The translations under genes and the position numbers were made by a program. The notes beneath the pieces were generated by a model, which ran no database searches, was not told the origin of the DNA, and saw nothing but the letters and a program-made list of their open reading frames with translations. Positions 1 to 10,444 of a stretch of DNA of 64,000 nt are shown piece by piece. Position 1 is the stretch's first letter, and every line of letters starts with the position of its first letter. The stretch is from Fistulifera solaris (lineage: Eukaryota > Bacillariophyta > Bacillariophyceae > Naviculales > Stauroneidaceae): NCBI GenBank assembly GCA_030295235.1, contig AP026131.1, forward strand, positions 930,001 to 994,000, given 5' to 3'.

Positions 1-614
1 GATAATTGTCTTCGTGCTCCAGGATATGGGTTGCTGGGCCAGTGCCAGTCGAGAATTGATACTGAATCAGAAAGGGTTCTTCATCAGAGGCTGTTGATTG
101 GCTCATTTCGTCGTCACGAAGCAAGGCAGTAGGAAAATCGCCGTTATGCTCGGAGCGAAAGTACGTCCAATATTCTTTTCCCAGTTGAACTTTTAAAACA
201 CTCCCATCCGTTCGTCCCACCCAAATACAGCAACTTTCCTGATCGGATGCAGCAGCGATTGTCGAGACAATGGCGTTGTTTTTCTTGGCTGGAAGTGTCG
301 ACGGTTTCCATTGAGAACCCCCGCACATTCCAATTTCCAGTCTTCCAATTTCGCAGAATTCGCGCATCTTTTTGAATTTGCTCTTGTTGCATCGTTTGCA
401 CTCGTTGTTGCAGTGAGTCTGATGACTGCACACTCAACACTTCTCCTCCACCTCCTATAATTTGCCCCGCAAAGTCATCGAAGAATAATCGTTCTTCGTC
501 GTCGTTGCTGTCTTGTGCGAACCTCTGCCAGCTGGAAAACCGTCTTGATGCACGAGATAAGGTCCAACCGTGCGTTCCGTGGACGCAGAGCAATAGAATC
601 AGGTTTACGTACAT
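1..614 (-). CDS. Partial unknown secreted protein, 3' end outside window
   Basis: Read on the minus strand from ATG at 614. The N-terminus (MYVNLILLLCVHGTHG) looks like a signal peptide. It is followed by an acidic stretch (DSNDDEERLFFDD) and a Gln-rich, probably coiled-coil segment. The reading frame changes near the T-run at about 369-373. The downstream frame stays open to the window edge and contains a beta-rich stretch (CCIWVGRTDGSVLKVQLG) that could belong to a beta-propeller. The first frame alone stops near 144. The position of the change at a five-base homopolymer suggests a one-base consensus error rather than decay. I do not recognise the family, and the gene continues beyond position 1. 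Confidence 0.45.
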
Positions 615-679
615 TATGATAACAAATAAGGCAGCGAGTAAGGCATATTTTTTTATAATCGTCTCAGTGGAGTGCGGTG

Positions 680-1020
680 TCGTGGCGTATCTTCGTTGTT
701 TTTCGCTTTCGTCGGTTTTCCAAAAATATCTCGTTCTGGAAGAATACTCCTGACATCGGTGTTCTTCATCAAACTGAAATTCTGTGTACTTTCCATAAAT
801 TTTGGGTACCAGTGTTTTTGGCCATACCTTGTTTTTTTGTAAAAATTACAGGAATTCTGTTTATGGTTCCAGAAATTCTGGAAACTGTGTGCGTGTTCAC
901 ACAGAACTTTTGTATACGAGTTCCACAGATTCTGGAAAAGGTGTTCTTGATCATACAGGAATTCTGCGAACGATCCACGAGTTCCGGGATTGCAATTTCA
1001 GTTTCGAAAACAAATTGAGA
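680..1020 (+). repeat. Degenerate tandem repeat, about 54-bp units (family A)
   Basis: Two clear but diverged units start near 870 and 924 (GTTCCAGAAATTCTGGAAAC and GTTCCACAGATTCTGGAAAA), with weaker copies on both sides. Each holds the odd palindrome CCAGAAATTCTGG or a variant. The same core and spacing, read on the opposite strand, form the long array at 49.4-50.2 kb. The short open frames across this region repeat the same peptide pattern and are not treated as genes. Confidence 0.6.
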
Positions 1021-1322
1021 GTAGTCTAGAGGTCTAGCAGGCGATAAATAACATTTCTATCAGCCCTAAGACGACGGCCGAATACAGGATGGTTTCACTA
1101 AAATCTCTCTGTCTAGCTAGAGTGTGATTACTTTTCCATTCCATTTTGTCACAATCTTTTACAGTACAGTAGAAGATATTGAATGAGAGCCGGAAGTGCC
1201 TCTAATCCGTTCATGAGAAGGTGGGTGCACGAGAAACTAGTTTTGGGATATTAGAGCCTCCTAAATATTGCCTAGCGCAATAGCAATACAGTGAAGCTAC
1301 AAGTCGCGTGCCGCGAAGCCGC

Positions 1323-2059
1323 TCAGATTTGATTCTGTGGATTCTCAGGACTTTTCTTCCATAACGCAAATACCTTTTCTTTCTGCTGAGATAATCGTAG
1401 CCCTGGAAATTCTTCTTTGATCTGCGGAAGCATGGCTGCTTCAAAGTCCTTGTACAAATTCTTTGCCGGCTTACCCACTCCAGAAATACCCAGTGATCCC
1501 AATGCGGCATCGATGCCGCTGGCGGCCCTTCCTCCATAGAGGCAACATTTGCTTCTCGACCACCCGCTCCTTCCAGCATGGCTTCTGTGTTCGCCAGCAG
1601 TGGATCCAAAGGTGCTTCCGCTTCCTTCCTTGCCTTTTCTTCCATCCGTTTCTTTTCCTCCTCGACTCGCTTCTTTTCATCTTCTTTTTGTTTTCTCACT
1701 TTCTTGTCGGCACCCTTGACGAGGGCATCCTCCAACAGTGCCAAATCATTTTTGGGTTTCCCCTTGCCCTTTTTCGGACCCGCCGGTAGCTTCGATTTGC
1801 CCCCCGAACCAAGGGTTGCTTCTTCGGCGGCTAACAATTCGGCCTTTTCTCGTTTCTTACGAGCTGCCTCGTCCGCTTTGGCGGCCAATTCTTCATCTCT
1901 CGACGCTTTTCTTGCATTGGCACCCTTGGCCCATTCCTGAGCTTCCGCTGCTTCCTTTTTTCGGTCGTTTTCGGCTTGCTTTCTCGCTTCGACCTCGGCT
2001 TTTTTTGGCCATAGCGTCCACGACTTTTTGATTCGGTCCGCCCTTTTGCCGCCCGCCAT
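1323..2059 (-). CDS. CCDC124/Lso2-like ribosome-associated coiled-coil protein
   Basis: CCDC124/Lso2 proteins bind translating or hibernating ribosomes; that role is family knowledge. The protein is a Lys/Ala/Glu-rich coiled coil. It carries the family's central stretch (KAELLAAEEATLGSG, PAGPKKGKGKPKNDLALLEDAL) and C-terminus (LPQIKEEFPGLRLSQQ, then WKKSPENPQN), ending at 1323. Three frame changes are needed. Two flank the N-terminus, at the T-runs near 2045 and 2003, between which the alternative frame gives the family-like KGGPNQKVVDAMAKK. The third lies near 1530-1560, before ASGIDAALGSLGI, where a 32-nt GT-AG segment could also be removed. Homopolymer consensus errors are the simplest explanation. 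The length of about 245 residues fits the family. Confidence 0.8.
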
Positions 2060-2311
2060 GATTGCTGATTGTGCTTCACTGAAATAACAATTAGCACCAA
2101 CTCTCTATTTATTGCTTGTTGTTTGAGCTTTTAACGGTAACGACTTTGATAATTGAATGTTGTACGGAGTATAGTAAATAAATTTATGACGACGAAAAGG
2201 ACGACCAAACAGAAAATGTGGGCGGCCGACGGTCGTACGCTTGAGATGAAAAAAAGTCGTTGAGTCTAATAAAATCAAACTAGGTCTCTAAATAGCTCCG
2301 TAATGCGTCTA

Positions 2312-4063
2312 TTAATTACGACGAAACTTAACTTTGACTATCAGCTCTTCTTTGGGGATAGCTGGTACCATGAATCGATGTCGAGGGTCTCGATCACCCG
2401 ACCAATCTATTGATTCGGCAGTTTGTCCTACCAGTTCAAACTCGTAGCGTTGTGTCAACAAACTCAACACCATTTTACTTTCTAAAAGTGCCAAATGCTG
2501 TCCCAAGCAATTCCGAGGACCGGCAATGAAAGGCAAGAACGTATACGGGTCTCTCTGTGCAATTAGTTGCGCATCAAGAAAACGTTCGGGATCGAACTTC
2601 ATGGGTTCAGGCCAAAATTCCGGATTCCAGTGTACACCTTGAATGTTGATCAGAATTGAGCTTCCTTTGGGGACGTAGTAGTTGTCCATGTACAAGTCCT
2701 TAATGGTACGCCGAGCCACAATGGGGACTACGGAATACTTTCGCAAAGATTCCCGAAGTGTGGCCTCGGAAAGGTCAACTTCGCGAGTGCTTCGGCATCG
2801 GGTAAGTCCTGCGCGGTCGACTTGGCCCAATCCCTTTTCACATCAAAAACAGCACACGCTTCTTGCAACAAAGGCGCTATAAGACGATCGGGATCACCCA
2901 TGAGTTCATAAAACGCCCAAGTCATCATGGCTGCGCTCGTTTCATGACCCGCTAACATGAACGTTTTCATTTCATCCCGAAATTGAGTTACCATGTTTTC
3001 GGGTAGAAAATGCGGAATCGTATCACATTCTTTTCATAGACCTGCAAGACACGATCTAATACATCCTTTTCTCGCTCACTGATTCCTTCTTTCTCTTCTT
3101 GACGTCGTAGCGCCCATCGAGTCCGAATCAAGTGACTAACGTAGGTATTCAGTTTTCGAACATTTCGCTGATATTCCCACCAGAACGGCAAACCGATCAA
3201 CCAGGCTCGATACGGATGCCACACGCGCTGATTGGATTCGTCCACAATGGGCATGTAGATTTGCGCAAAAGTCGAATCACTTTCTTCGGCCGGAAGTGAC
3301 AAGAAGGCCCCGGATATCACTTGCAGAGTCAAGTGGCGAAGCGATTCTCCAAGTGGTACCGGCTGTTGTGTCTCCACGGCTTGATCCATACTCTTCATCA
3401 AGTTTTGCAAGGCTTTCAAGGTTTGCGCGGGAATTTGTGTCAGTATGTCGGAACGCAACGGTTGACTCATTTTCAATCGTTGATGCATCCAAGATTGATC
3501 TTCTGACGTGACAATTCCCTGTCCTAGAATGACAAGAAAGTGTTTGTATGTGTTGTGAACATCCTTTTGACGTGCGAAATTTTGCTTTGCAAGACGTATT
3601 TGAGCAAGACGGGGTCCGCTATACTAAACATCGTCTTGCCGAGGAGCGTAAAGCATACAATGGGTCCGTAGGCCAGATGCCATGTCGTCAGTAAATCCCA
3701 CGGCCGATACCGCAGAAAATTGAGGGCTTGTCCTAGGATGGGAAATGCCCGTCCCTGTTTCGGGTGATGCATGTAGGGCATGCCGTAGATTCGTCCGGTT
3801 CTCCGCGACTGTTCGTTCCAGGCGAAAAGGGCCAAACCTCCTCCCAACAGAATAGCCGACACGAAGGCAAGGGGACGTTCTTGCCATAGGGAATGAAGAT
3901 GATTCCTTATGAATGAATAATAAACGAAATAAAGGTGCTCAGTGTCATTGGCAATCTTCGTATGATTAGCGAAAGAGCCGAGCGACGACGTCATTGTCAT
4001 TGCCGCAATGAGAATCACGCTCTTATTGTAAAAACTTTCGCGACAGCAAGAATAGCCAAACAC
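2312..4063 (-). CDS. Cytochrome P450 monooxygenase, membrane-anchored
   Basis: Predicted haem-thiolate monooxygenase; the substrate is unknown. An N-terminal hydrophobic anchor (LAFVSAILLGGGLALFAW) is followed by the PILGQALNF entry region. The I-helix oxygen-activation motif is AGHETSA, the ExxR helix is ESLRKYS, the PERF-like segment is FDPERFLDA, and the haem loop is FIAGPRNCLG with the proximal Cys. Three frame changes are present, at the T-run near 3565-3568, at the T-run near 3031 and at the A-run near 2770. Each is repaired by adding one base, giving about 584 residues (the start may be a Met near 4000). The helix C/D region in the repaired frame (LGQGIVTSEDQSWMHQR) is typical P450. 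The pattern recalls the CYP4/CYP97-type clans, but the subfamily is not assigned. Confidence 0.88.
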
Positions 4064-4724
4064 CTTGTTTTAGTCGATGACAAGGGAGGAATTATTCTGT
4101 GGTAGGAAACAGTTTTAGCAATGAAAGAGGGTTCGTGTTTTGCAAATCACCGCATCGTCATTATTATTTTCTCGCATCTTCCACCCAACATAACATCATC
4201 GGTAGCACTTTTTTGGCGCGCGTCCGGCGCTACAATGAAGTCCAATCGGTACCCGTCACACTATAGACTGTAAAGTTGTCCGTTTTTGCCACGACTGCAC
4301 TTTAGTCATGTCGATGTGTCAAGTTGGATCGAACTTGAGTTTCTGCGTTGAACCCATAGACTAATAAAATGAGCATTAAAATGAAAAAGTCTCGTTCGAG
4401 GAATTGTTAGAACGTGGCTGACAAAAAAATTAAGGGTGGCCGCTCTATTTATTTGTATATTCATTCGTAGATCGGGGCAATAGGTCCCGGGACTGCAGTC
4501 AAGTTGAGTCACTGTTTGTGTCGCCTACACTTTACCTGCTTGTCCAACGCAGAAGCGGTACTCAAACTCGTCCGCCTGCCCGAAATAACGCGTGTCGCAG
4601 GTCGCAGCACATTATTTATTGCGTTTGTTGTGAATGAATATCTATAATCCAGTTCAACCTTTTATTGCTTTTCCAGTGAGCCCACCCATCTTTTACAAAG
4701 TGGAAGTATAGCAAACAAGGGAGC
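4064..4724. other. Intergenic region, head-to-head promoters
   Basis: No coding region, RNA gene or repeat could be supported. It lies between the divergently transcribed P450 and the 4725 gene, so it should hold both promoters. Short open frames here show no protein-like composition. Confidence 0.5.
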
Positions 4725-6166
4725 ATGCCGATTAACAAGTTTCCGAGTATTCCTGTGGCGACTTGGCCGGAAGCGTTGCCGCATCCGGAGGAGACCGAGA
4801 TTCTGTCGGTCGTCGTATACCCGGATTGTATGCGATGGGCGTTGCATGTGCGTGTTCGCGATCACTTTCGTGTGAAATGTTGGTGGAAGTAAGTGTAACA
4901 TTGCAGGAACAGGTCTAGAACTACTAAAGTGTGCAAATTTCTTTAGTTGACTAGCTTAGCGATGTGCTTTCGCAAGGAAGAGTTGCTAACAGCCTTTCTT
5001 TTCATTTGCAGAACCTTCGGTTCCGCCTTACCCGAAGATGAGTCGCTTTCGCTCATCGATATATTGCCCCCTTATGTACATCCATCTTTTATGGGAAATC
5101 GCATCGGACCTCAGGCGATTCAAGAATGGTCCTTTGTTCGGCGCATAACGTTTTGGACGGTGTACGTCATGACCGTCGATAAGACAATCGATGCGGCTCC
5201 AGTCATGCATCATCTTTTTCGGGATGTTCCCTGTCGTTTCTTTGCGGTGCAGCACTCCGATTTCTTTGCGGACCAAGCGCCAGACATTCAAGATGTTCCC
5301 ATCTTTCTCGTGTCGTCGCTGCAGGCCGTTTTGCGCGATGCCGAAGAAGATGACGGACCACCGCCATCGATCTTGCTGTTGGATACGAATCAGACGCCAT
5401 TGCAATATGCGGCGTGCGATGGAACGCAAGTTCTCGGCTTCGGTACCGGTCCTTCGTGGAACATTCCGCTTTCCGGTCCGCAAGAAATCTTTTCTCGCTC
5501 CCGGGCCACCCAACCCAGCAATCTTCCAGCCTATCAGCAGCTCGTCGGGATCGTCTACTCGTGGGAACATCAAACGAAAGACAATAAACAGTATATTTGG
5601 ATCTACGGTAGTAACAAGAGTCATGTGGAGCGGATCGAAGGCATTCTCAAGCAAGTCAAAAGCCGCAACACGATTATCAGAACCATTCCCGATCTCGTTC
5701 ATCGGGGTATCGATGAGGTCCTGAAAGATCAAACCAGCATACATGGTGAAATGAATGACCCGATGGATCTTATTTTGGTAGGACAGCGCATCAAAATAAA
5801 ACTCTCGGAACAATCGTATGTGTTCGCTACGGTACGAAACAGAATCTCTGGGACAAGTAAAGATGCTGGTATTATGGAATATCAATACAGTGTAGAGTTG
5901 GATGATGGAAAACATCAGCAACTGCTTCGTATGGAACAAGTATTGCGTACGTTCATTTTGATATGGCTGTGACTGGTGTGAACACCCGAAACTTCTTCTC
6001 ACTTTTTGTTGCCCTTTCGAACACTAATCACTCAGTATCCCTAGAATTTTACATTGAGCACATGAAAGAAGAGAAGAACTATTTATCTCAGGAATCAGAA
6101 AACGAGTACGTGACTTTTTTTGGACCGAAAGGTCGAGGGGGCCAGATCAGTACTCTTCTTGTTTGA
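4725..6166 (+). CDS. Unknown protein with possible C-terminal Tudor-like module
   Basis: Three exons: 4725-4888, 5012-5946 and 6045-6166, with introns GTAAGT...TTTGCAG and GTACGT...CCTAG. The spliced length is 1221 nt, 406 residues plus stop, which supports the model. The N-terminus (VVVYPDCMRWALHVRVRDHF) and the middle (ILLLDTNQTPLQYAACDGTQ, then VLGFGTG) recall in outline the type III pantothenate kinase fold, but its phosphate-binding DxGNT and DAGTA motifs are absent, so that resemblance is weak. Residues about 275-335 (LILVGQRIKIKLSEQSYVF ... YSVELDDGKHQQLL) look like a Tudor-type beta barrel. The next two genes downstream also encode Tudor-like modules, so the three may be related in function. 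No signal peptide is seen. Confidence 0.65.
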
Positions 6167-6260
6167 AAAAGAATGGAATCGATTGCGAGCTTCGCAGAAA
6201 GGTGTCGCAACGTACAGCACTCCCCCGCGAAAGGAGGTACAGAGTTATTCGCAAGTCACG

Positions 6261-6509
6261 ATGAGTCAGGAAGAACGTGATGCGTCGCACAAAGCAGCAC
6301 AAGAAGCTGATCCGGCTGCCAGTCGAAAACTAAGTTATGTTGGACGACGAGTTGGCAAGCACTTCGAACAGGGTTTGTTTTACGGGACGGTCAAAAGATG
6401 GGATCCAGCCGCAATTGTGGATGATGGAGTCGACTATTGGGTGGTTGATTACGACGACGGAGATACAGAAGACTATGAAGAGGACGAACTACAAACAATT
6501 TTGCTTTAA
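6261..6509 (+). CDS. Small Tudor-like domain protein, copy 1
   Basis: 82 residues from ATG at 6261. Almost the whole protein is one Tudor/chromo-barrel-like module: VGRRVGKHFEQGLFYGTV, then YWVVDYDDGDTEDYEEDEL. This is the usual pattern of a basic first strand, an aromatic cage region and an acidic YDDGD turn. Such modules often read histone tails or bind DNA. The upstream in-frame extension to 6120 is less likely because the tandem copy at 6877 begins at the equivalent Met. The two copies are clear duplicates. Confidence 0.65.
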   Translation: MSQEERDASHKAAQEADPAASRKLSYVGRRVGKHFEQGLFYGTVKRWDPAAIVDDGVDYWVVDYDDGDTEDYEEDELQTILL

Positions 6510-6876
6510 CGAAGTCATTCTTATACTTTTTATCAACAAAAAATTGATCCATGGTGAGCAATGAGGTACTCTCCTTGATTCGATCTGTTTTAGCATATGT
6601 CGACGATCATCGCTGGTATTTGTGGTCCTTTTATCTTGGCCCCTTTCTCGCCGTTTGGTGAAGCGTGACTGGCATGCAATCACGGTCTCCTTGAACCAAC
6701 ACATTGATCCTATAGTGACCTGGCTGTTAACGGTCAACGATCCGCGGAATGTCGTTATAAAAAACGAGCAGGTTAAAGGCACACATTTTTGTTTCTCCGC
6801 CGTATCTTTTTTCGTCAGCGCTCATCAGATTAGCATTACTAGTAAGCCGCGTAAGGAGATACTAAGGTATTATCCA

Positions 6877-7125
6877 ATGAAACAAGAAGATCATGATAAC
6901 CAGCGTCCTGCAGCGCAAGTCTCTGATCCGGCTGCCGACCGAAAACTAAGTTTTATCGGACGACGAGTTGGCAAATACTTCGACGATGTTTTGTATTATG
7001 GGACGGTGAGCAAATGGGTTCCGGCGGCGGTTGTGGATGGCGGGATCGACTTGTGGTTGGTCGAATATGACGACGGAGATGCGGAAGACTTGGAAGAGGA
7101 CGAACTACAAGCAATCTTGCTTTAA
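6877..7125 (+). CDS. Small Tudor-like domain protein, copy 2
   Basis: 82 residues and a tandem duplicate of the preceding gene. Both share the sequence SDPAADRKLSFIGRRVGKYF / ADPAASRKLSYVGRRVGKHF and end EEDELQAILL / EEDELQTILL. The Met at 6877 lines up with the Met of copy 1. Conservation is highest in the barrel and lowest in the first 15 residues. A longer upstream open frame exists but has no counterpart in copy 1. Role unknown; a chromatin reader or DNA-binding role is inferred from the fold only. Confidence 0.65.
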   Translation: MKQEDHDNQRPAAQVSDPAADRKLSFIGRRVGKYFDDVLYYGTVSKWVPAAVVDGGIDLWLVEYDDGDAEDLEEDELQAILL

Positions 7126-7171
7126 CGACCATTGTGAAACTCTTAGCAAGAAAAGACTAATTTATGTTAGC

Positions 7172-8427
7172 TCAAGTTTTAGCTCCTCTTTGTTTCTGTT
7201 TCGCAATTTTCTTTGCTGCAATCGACTTTTCGTAGTTTTGTGTTGCAATGGAGTATAGTAACACACCAGAAAGACCAATTGCGGATCCAATGCCCGCTTG
7301 AAAAGAAATATGATTGCCAAATGCAATGACAGAGGCGACCATGATGAAGACGCGCTTCATCGTATTTCCGACAGCAAGTGTTATAGGATGCACTTGACCT
7401 AGCGCAAAAAACATGACCTCATTATTGATGTAGTGGAACAATCCAGACAGCAGAATCGCACGGATCAGCAAGAAGATATTCGGTTGTTGTGCCACAGCGC
7501 TGCTCCAGAGCTTGGGAAACTGCCGCCCTTCTCCTAATAAAGCCATAGGAATCGATAAAAGGAACGATGACAATGTCACCAATCCGAATACATTCGGTGG
7601 TGTCAAATTTGTGCCGATACCTGCTGACGACATGGCAACTTTGCTCAAGACAGCTCTCAATGCAAAAGACAGATTACTCGCCATTGCCATTGTGAAAGCG
7701 AGCCACGAGAAACTTCTTTCTTTCAAACAGGCATACCCAACACCTCCTACTACTGGTAATAGTGTTGCATAAGCGGAAGCCGGCATCCAAGTTCCAAGGC
7801 AAACAGCCGAGACGATGGCACTGAAGAATGGTTCTAGTGACTTGACGATATGCGTAAAGGAGACTGGACCGGCTCCGAGCGAAAGCATGGTGAAAAGCTG
7901 ACCTGTAGCATGCCAAAATCCAACCTGTCGGGTAGCTTTCCGGCCCTGATCTGTTAATACTGGCAGTGGTCTCAATTTGGCAGCCCATACGATGAGGACG
8001 TAAAGTGCACCTACACCCAGCTGCAGCGATCCAACGATCATGGGAGCCGGTAAAATATTCAAGAGTCTTTTGTTGAGAACTTATTAGCCAATAAGTGAGA
8101 CATTTGAACCGATGAATAGTCACAAAAGGGGGAACTGAACTTACTGTTGTAGACAATATTAAGAGCATACCACAAACCAAAGTAGAAGCCGATTTTAAGT
8201 CGATGAATTACATCCGTCATCAAATCGCTTTGTGTTGAGACAGCCAGTTTTCCTCCTGCTCGAATCTCGACTACATTGGCAGCCAATCTGAGTGAGGTTT
8301 CAGAGGGTACTCTTCTGATGGGCGGTTTTATGGGCGAGGGTTGTCGCCATGTTGTGGTCGAATCAGCAGCTTCGATCTGCCAGATCGCGGAAGCGAGTAA
8401 GAAGTTTGATAAAGTGGAGATCTTCAT
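7172..8427 (-). CDS. Triose-phosphate/phosphate translocator family (TPT/NST) carrier
   Basis: Two exons, 8145-8427 and 7172-8079, with a 65-bp GT-AG intron at 8080-8144 (minus strand). Splicing gives 1191 nt and 396 residues with no frame break. The splice junction restores the family motif YNILNKRLLNILP. Further family signatures are THIVKSLEPFFS and, near the C-terminus, GNTMKRVFIMVASV, whose adjacent Lys-Arg bind phosphate in plant TPTs. About ten membrane helices are expected. The N-terminus (MKISTLSNFLLASAIWQI) is a signal-type sequence, so one of the four plastid-envelope membranes is a likely location. It would exchange phosphorylated C3 or related sugars for phosphate. It is transcribed convergently with the Tudor-like genes. 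Confidence 0.85.
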
Positions 8428-8707
8428 AAAGGATGTGTGAGGAAGGTATGCTGCTAGACAAGTAAGAGGTCTCTTTGTTTGCTGCTGCCGATGATTGATG
8501 TCTATTATCCACACATTTCTTTCAAAGAACTCATTTGCGCGACCCTGCTCGACGTGTGCGCAGGTTTTATTGTGACGCTCGACTCTGATTCCCGAGTAAG
8601 TCTCCAGTCCCTTTTTTATGAAATAAACTAAGTGTATTAACACGATGTGACACTCAACTGAAAACAGTAATAATACCGCGAAGAGGCGGAAAATATTCAA
8701 ATTTTAA

Positions 8708-10114
8708 TCATCGAATCACTGAAAGGAATTCTTGATTAGCTTTGAGTAACGAATATACATGGTTGGTATCGTTGCTGTGCTTTGCCATCGCCGACGAAAG
8801 CACAAACGCACGCGTTCCGTCATCCACCAAGCGTGGAATGCTGCGAAACCGCATCTCCAAGCATAATTTATTCCACAAGTTTGCCAATTGCATCTCGTTA
8901 CTGTCATTTGACTGGAATAAGAGATCAACGCGATGGTTGTTTCTGAATAGCTCTTCTAAAGGAGCCATCACCCATTCCGATGAGCTACAAGTTTCACGTT
9001 GCGGAAGTATCCTGACTTTCCTTAGGGTCTCGTGTGACCCAATTAAATCCAGAAACTCTGACCATTGCTTGTCAAAGTCACTCGGCTTCGCAGATATAGA
9101 TAATTTTTGTAGGCTGTTGTTTGTTCGTAAAGATCCGACTAAGCTTTTGGACAACTCAGGTGACCAGTATTTTCCTTCAAAACACAAAGATTTCAACGAG
9201 CATCGTGGACTACCAATTGCTCTTACCAGATCACTCAGCCAAGGCTTGCGAACGTCTCTTTCCTTAACATTTAGCGTCGAGGCGAACATGGCACCTGAGC
9301 GGACAGCTTCAATGAGAGGAACGCCGGAATCGTCTCTTAAAGTGCAGTTCTCTAAAGCAAGGCTAGTCACTTTGGATCGACTCAAAACTCTACACGTTTC
9401 TTGATCAACATTGAATGAGGCAAGTATGAGCTTATCGAGAAGCATATGCTCCATAAATTTGAGGTTTTTGACCAAAAGAGGATCTGGCATCCTATTCGCT
9501 TCAAATCGAATAGATCCCGAGCGAACTATGTTGTTGTCGAGAAGAAGTCCTGAATATGAAGCCATGGAGTGGCAGTCTTCATCAAAGGAACATCCAGTCA
9601 AAGTAATGTCTACTTTGACCGAACTTTTCAAAAGCGCAGCGGCTTGTTGCGGATTGAATGTGCAATTCTCAAAAACGTAATGTCGATTCGCATTTTTGGA
9701 GAAAAACGACAACATGTCTTCTCCGGTAAAGAAGCTTGTTCCAACGAAACCATCCAAAAAGTTTGTTTTGTCTCCGTGAGTCACCACCGACTGGTAGTAA
9801 TCATCGGGTAGTTGCAAAGGCGAGAAGTAGCGGCTGCCACAGCGCCTTTATCATTGTTCGGACTGAGTACGCTCAACTCTTCCATATCATCATTATCACG
9901 AAACAGTACCATGGATGACTCGGCATACATCACTTCCCTCACATTCGTCCCATATGCGCGAGGAATACAAACAAACGAACACATTGGTGTTCTCGATCCA
10001 TAGTTTTCGACCGCCGCGGAGTTCTTCAATCAACGTTTGAAGGTTCGTTGTTTCATCCAGGCGGGTGATACGATACTCTCCTTTTTTTATTTGCTGGATA
10101 TTACCGGTCGTCAT
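8708..10114 (-). CDS. LRR-like protein (diatom type), 468 residues
   Basis: Starts at ATG 10114 (MTTGNIQQIKKGEYRITRLD). It has irregular leucine-rich repeats such as LDKLILASFNVDQETCRVL, VTSLALENCTLRDDSG and LQKLSISAKPSDFDKQW. The C-terminal region (FVLSSAMAKHSNDTNHVY) resembles the gene at 36.5-38.1 kb. Two frame changes occur, near the T-run at 10014 and at the A-run near 9817. Together they leave the total length at 1407 nt, divisible by three, as expected if one adds and one removes a base. No signal peptide is seen, so it is probably intracellular and involved in protein-protein contact. The partner is unknown. Confidence 0.6.
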
Positions 10115-10444
10115 GGTTTAGTTTCGTGTGTTATGATGATCATCGGATTTTGCTATGAGATGAGTATAAAATTCGGCGAGCGACGAAAAATGAAGCAAAA
10201 CCATCACACGAGGTTCGCGTGTTGTGCACTGATCTAGACTGTAGCATTTATAGTCGTACCAAGATTCAATGTTATTTCTTAGATAATAAATTCAATACCG
10301 GTGACGCCGGCAGGGCTTATTTTGCTCCCTGATGGTCTCCGCGCCGCTCCGTGCGGTCCCTTTCATTATTCGCAATTCCAGGTAAAAACTCAAACGCAAC
10401 CCACAAAACAACTACAACCTATAGTCTAGTAGCAGAGAAACAAG
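10115..10444. other. Intergenic region between divergent genes
   Basis: Nothing coding is seen. It holds the promoters of the LRR-like gene (minus) and of the membrane-protein gene (plus). A GC-rich stretch near 10330-10370 (CCGCGCCGCTCCGTGCGG) can form a short hairpin. Confidence 0.4.

Noticed and set aside
1463-2031. Several plus-strand frames
   Set aside because: Antisense shadows of the Lys/Glu-rich CCDC124-like gene; biased composition keeps them open.
5028-6002. 324-codon minus-strand frame opposite the unknown gene
   Set aside because: It is antisense to a spliced gene with consistent introns and protein-like sequence, and its own composition is poor.
8742-9404. 220-codon plus-strand frame
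   Set aside because: Antisense shadow of the LRR-like gene.
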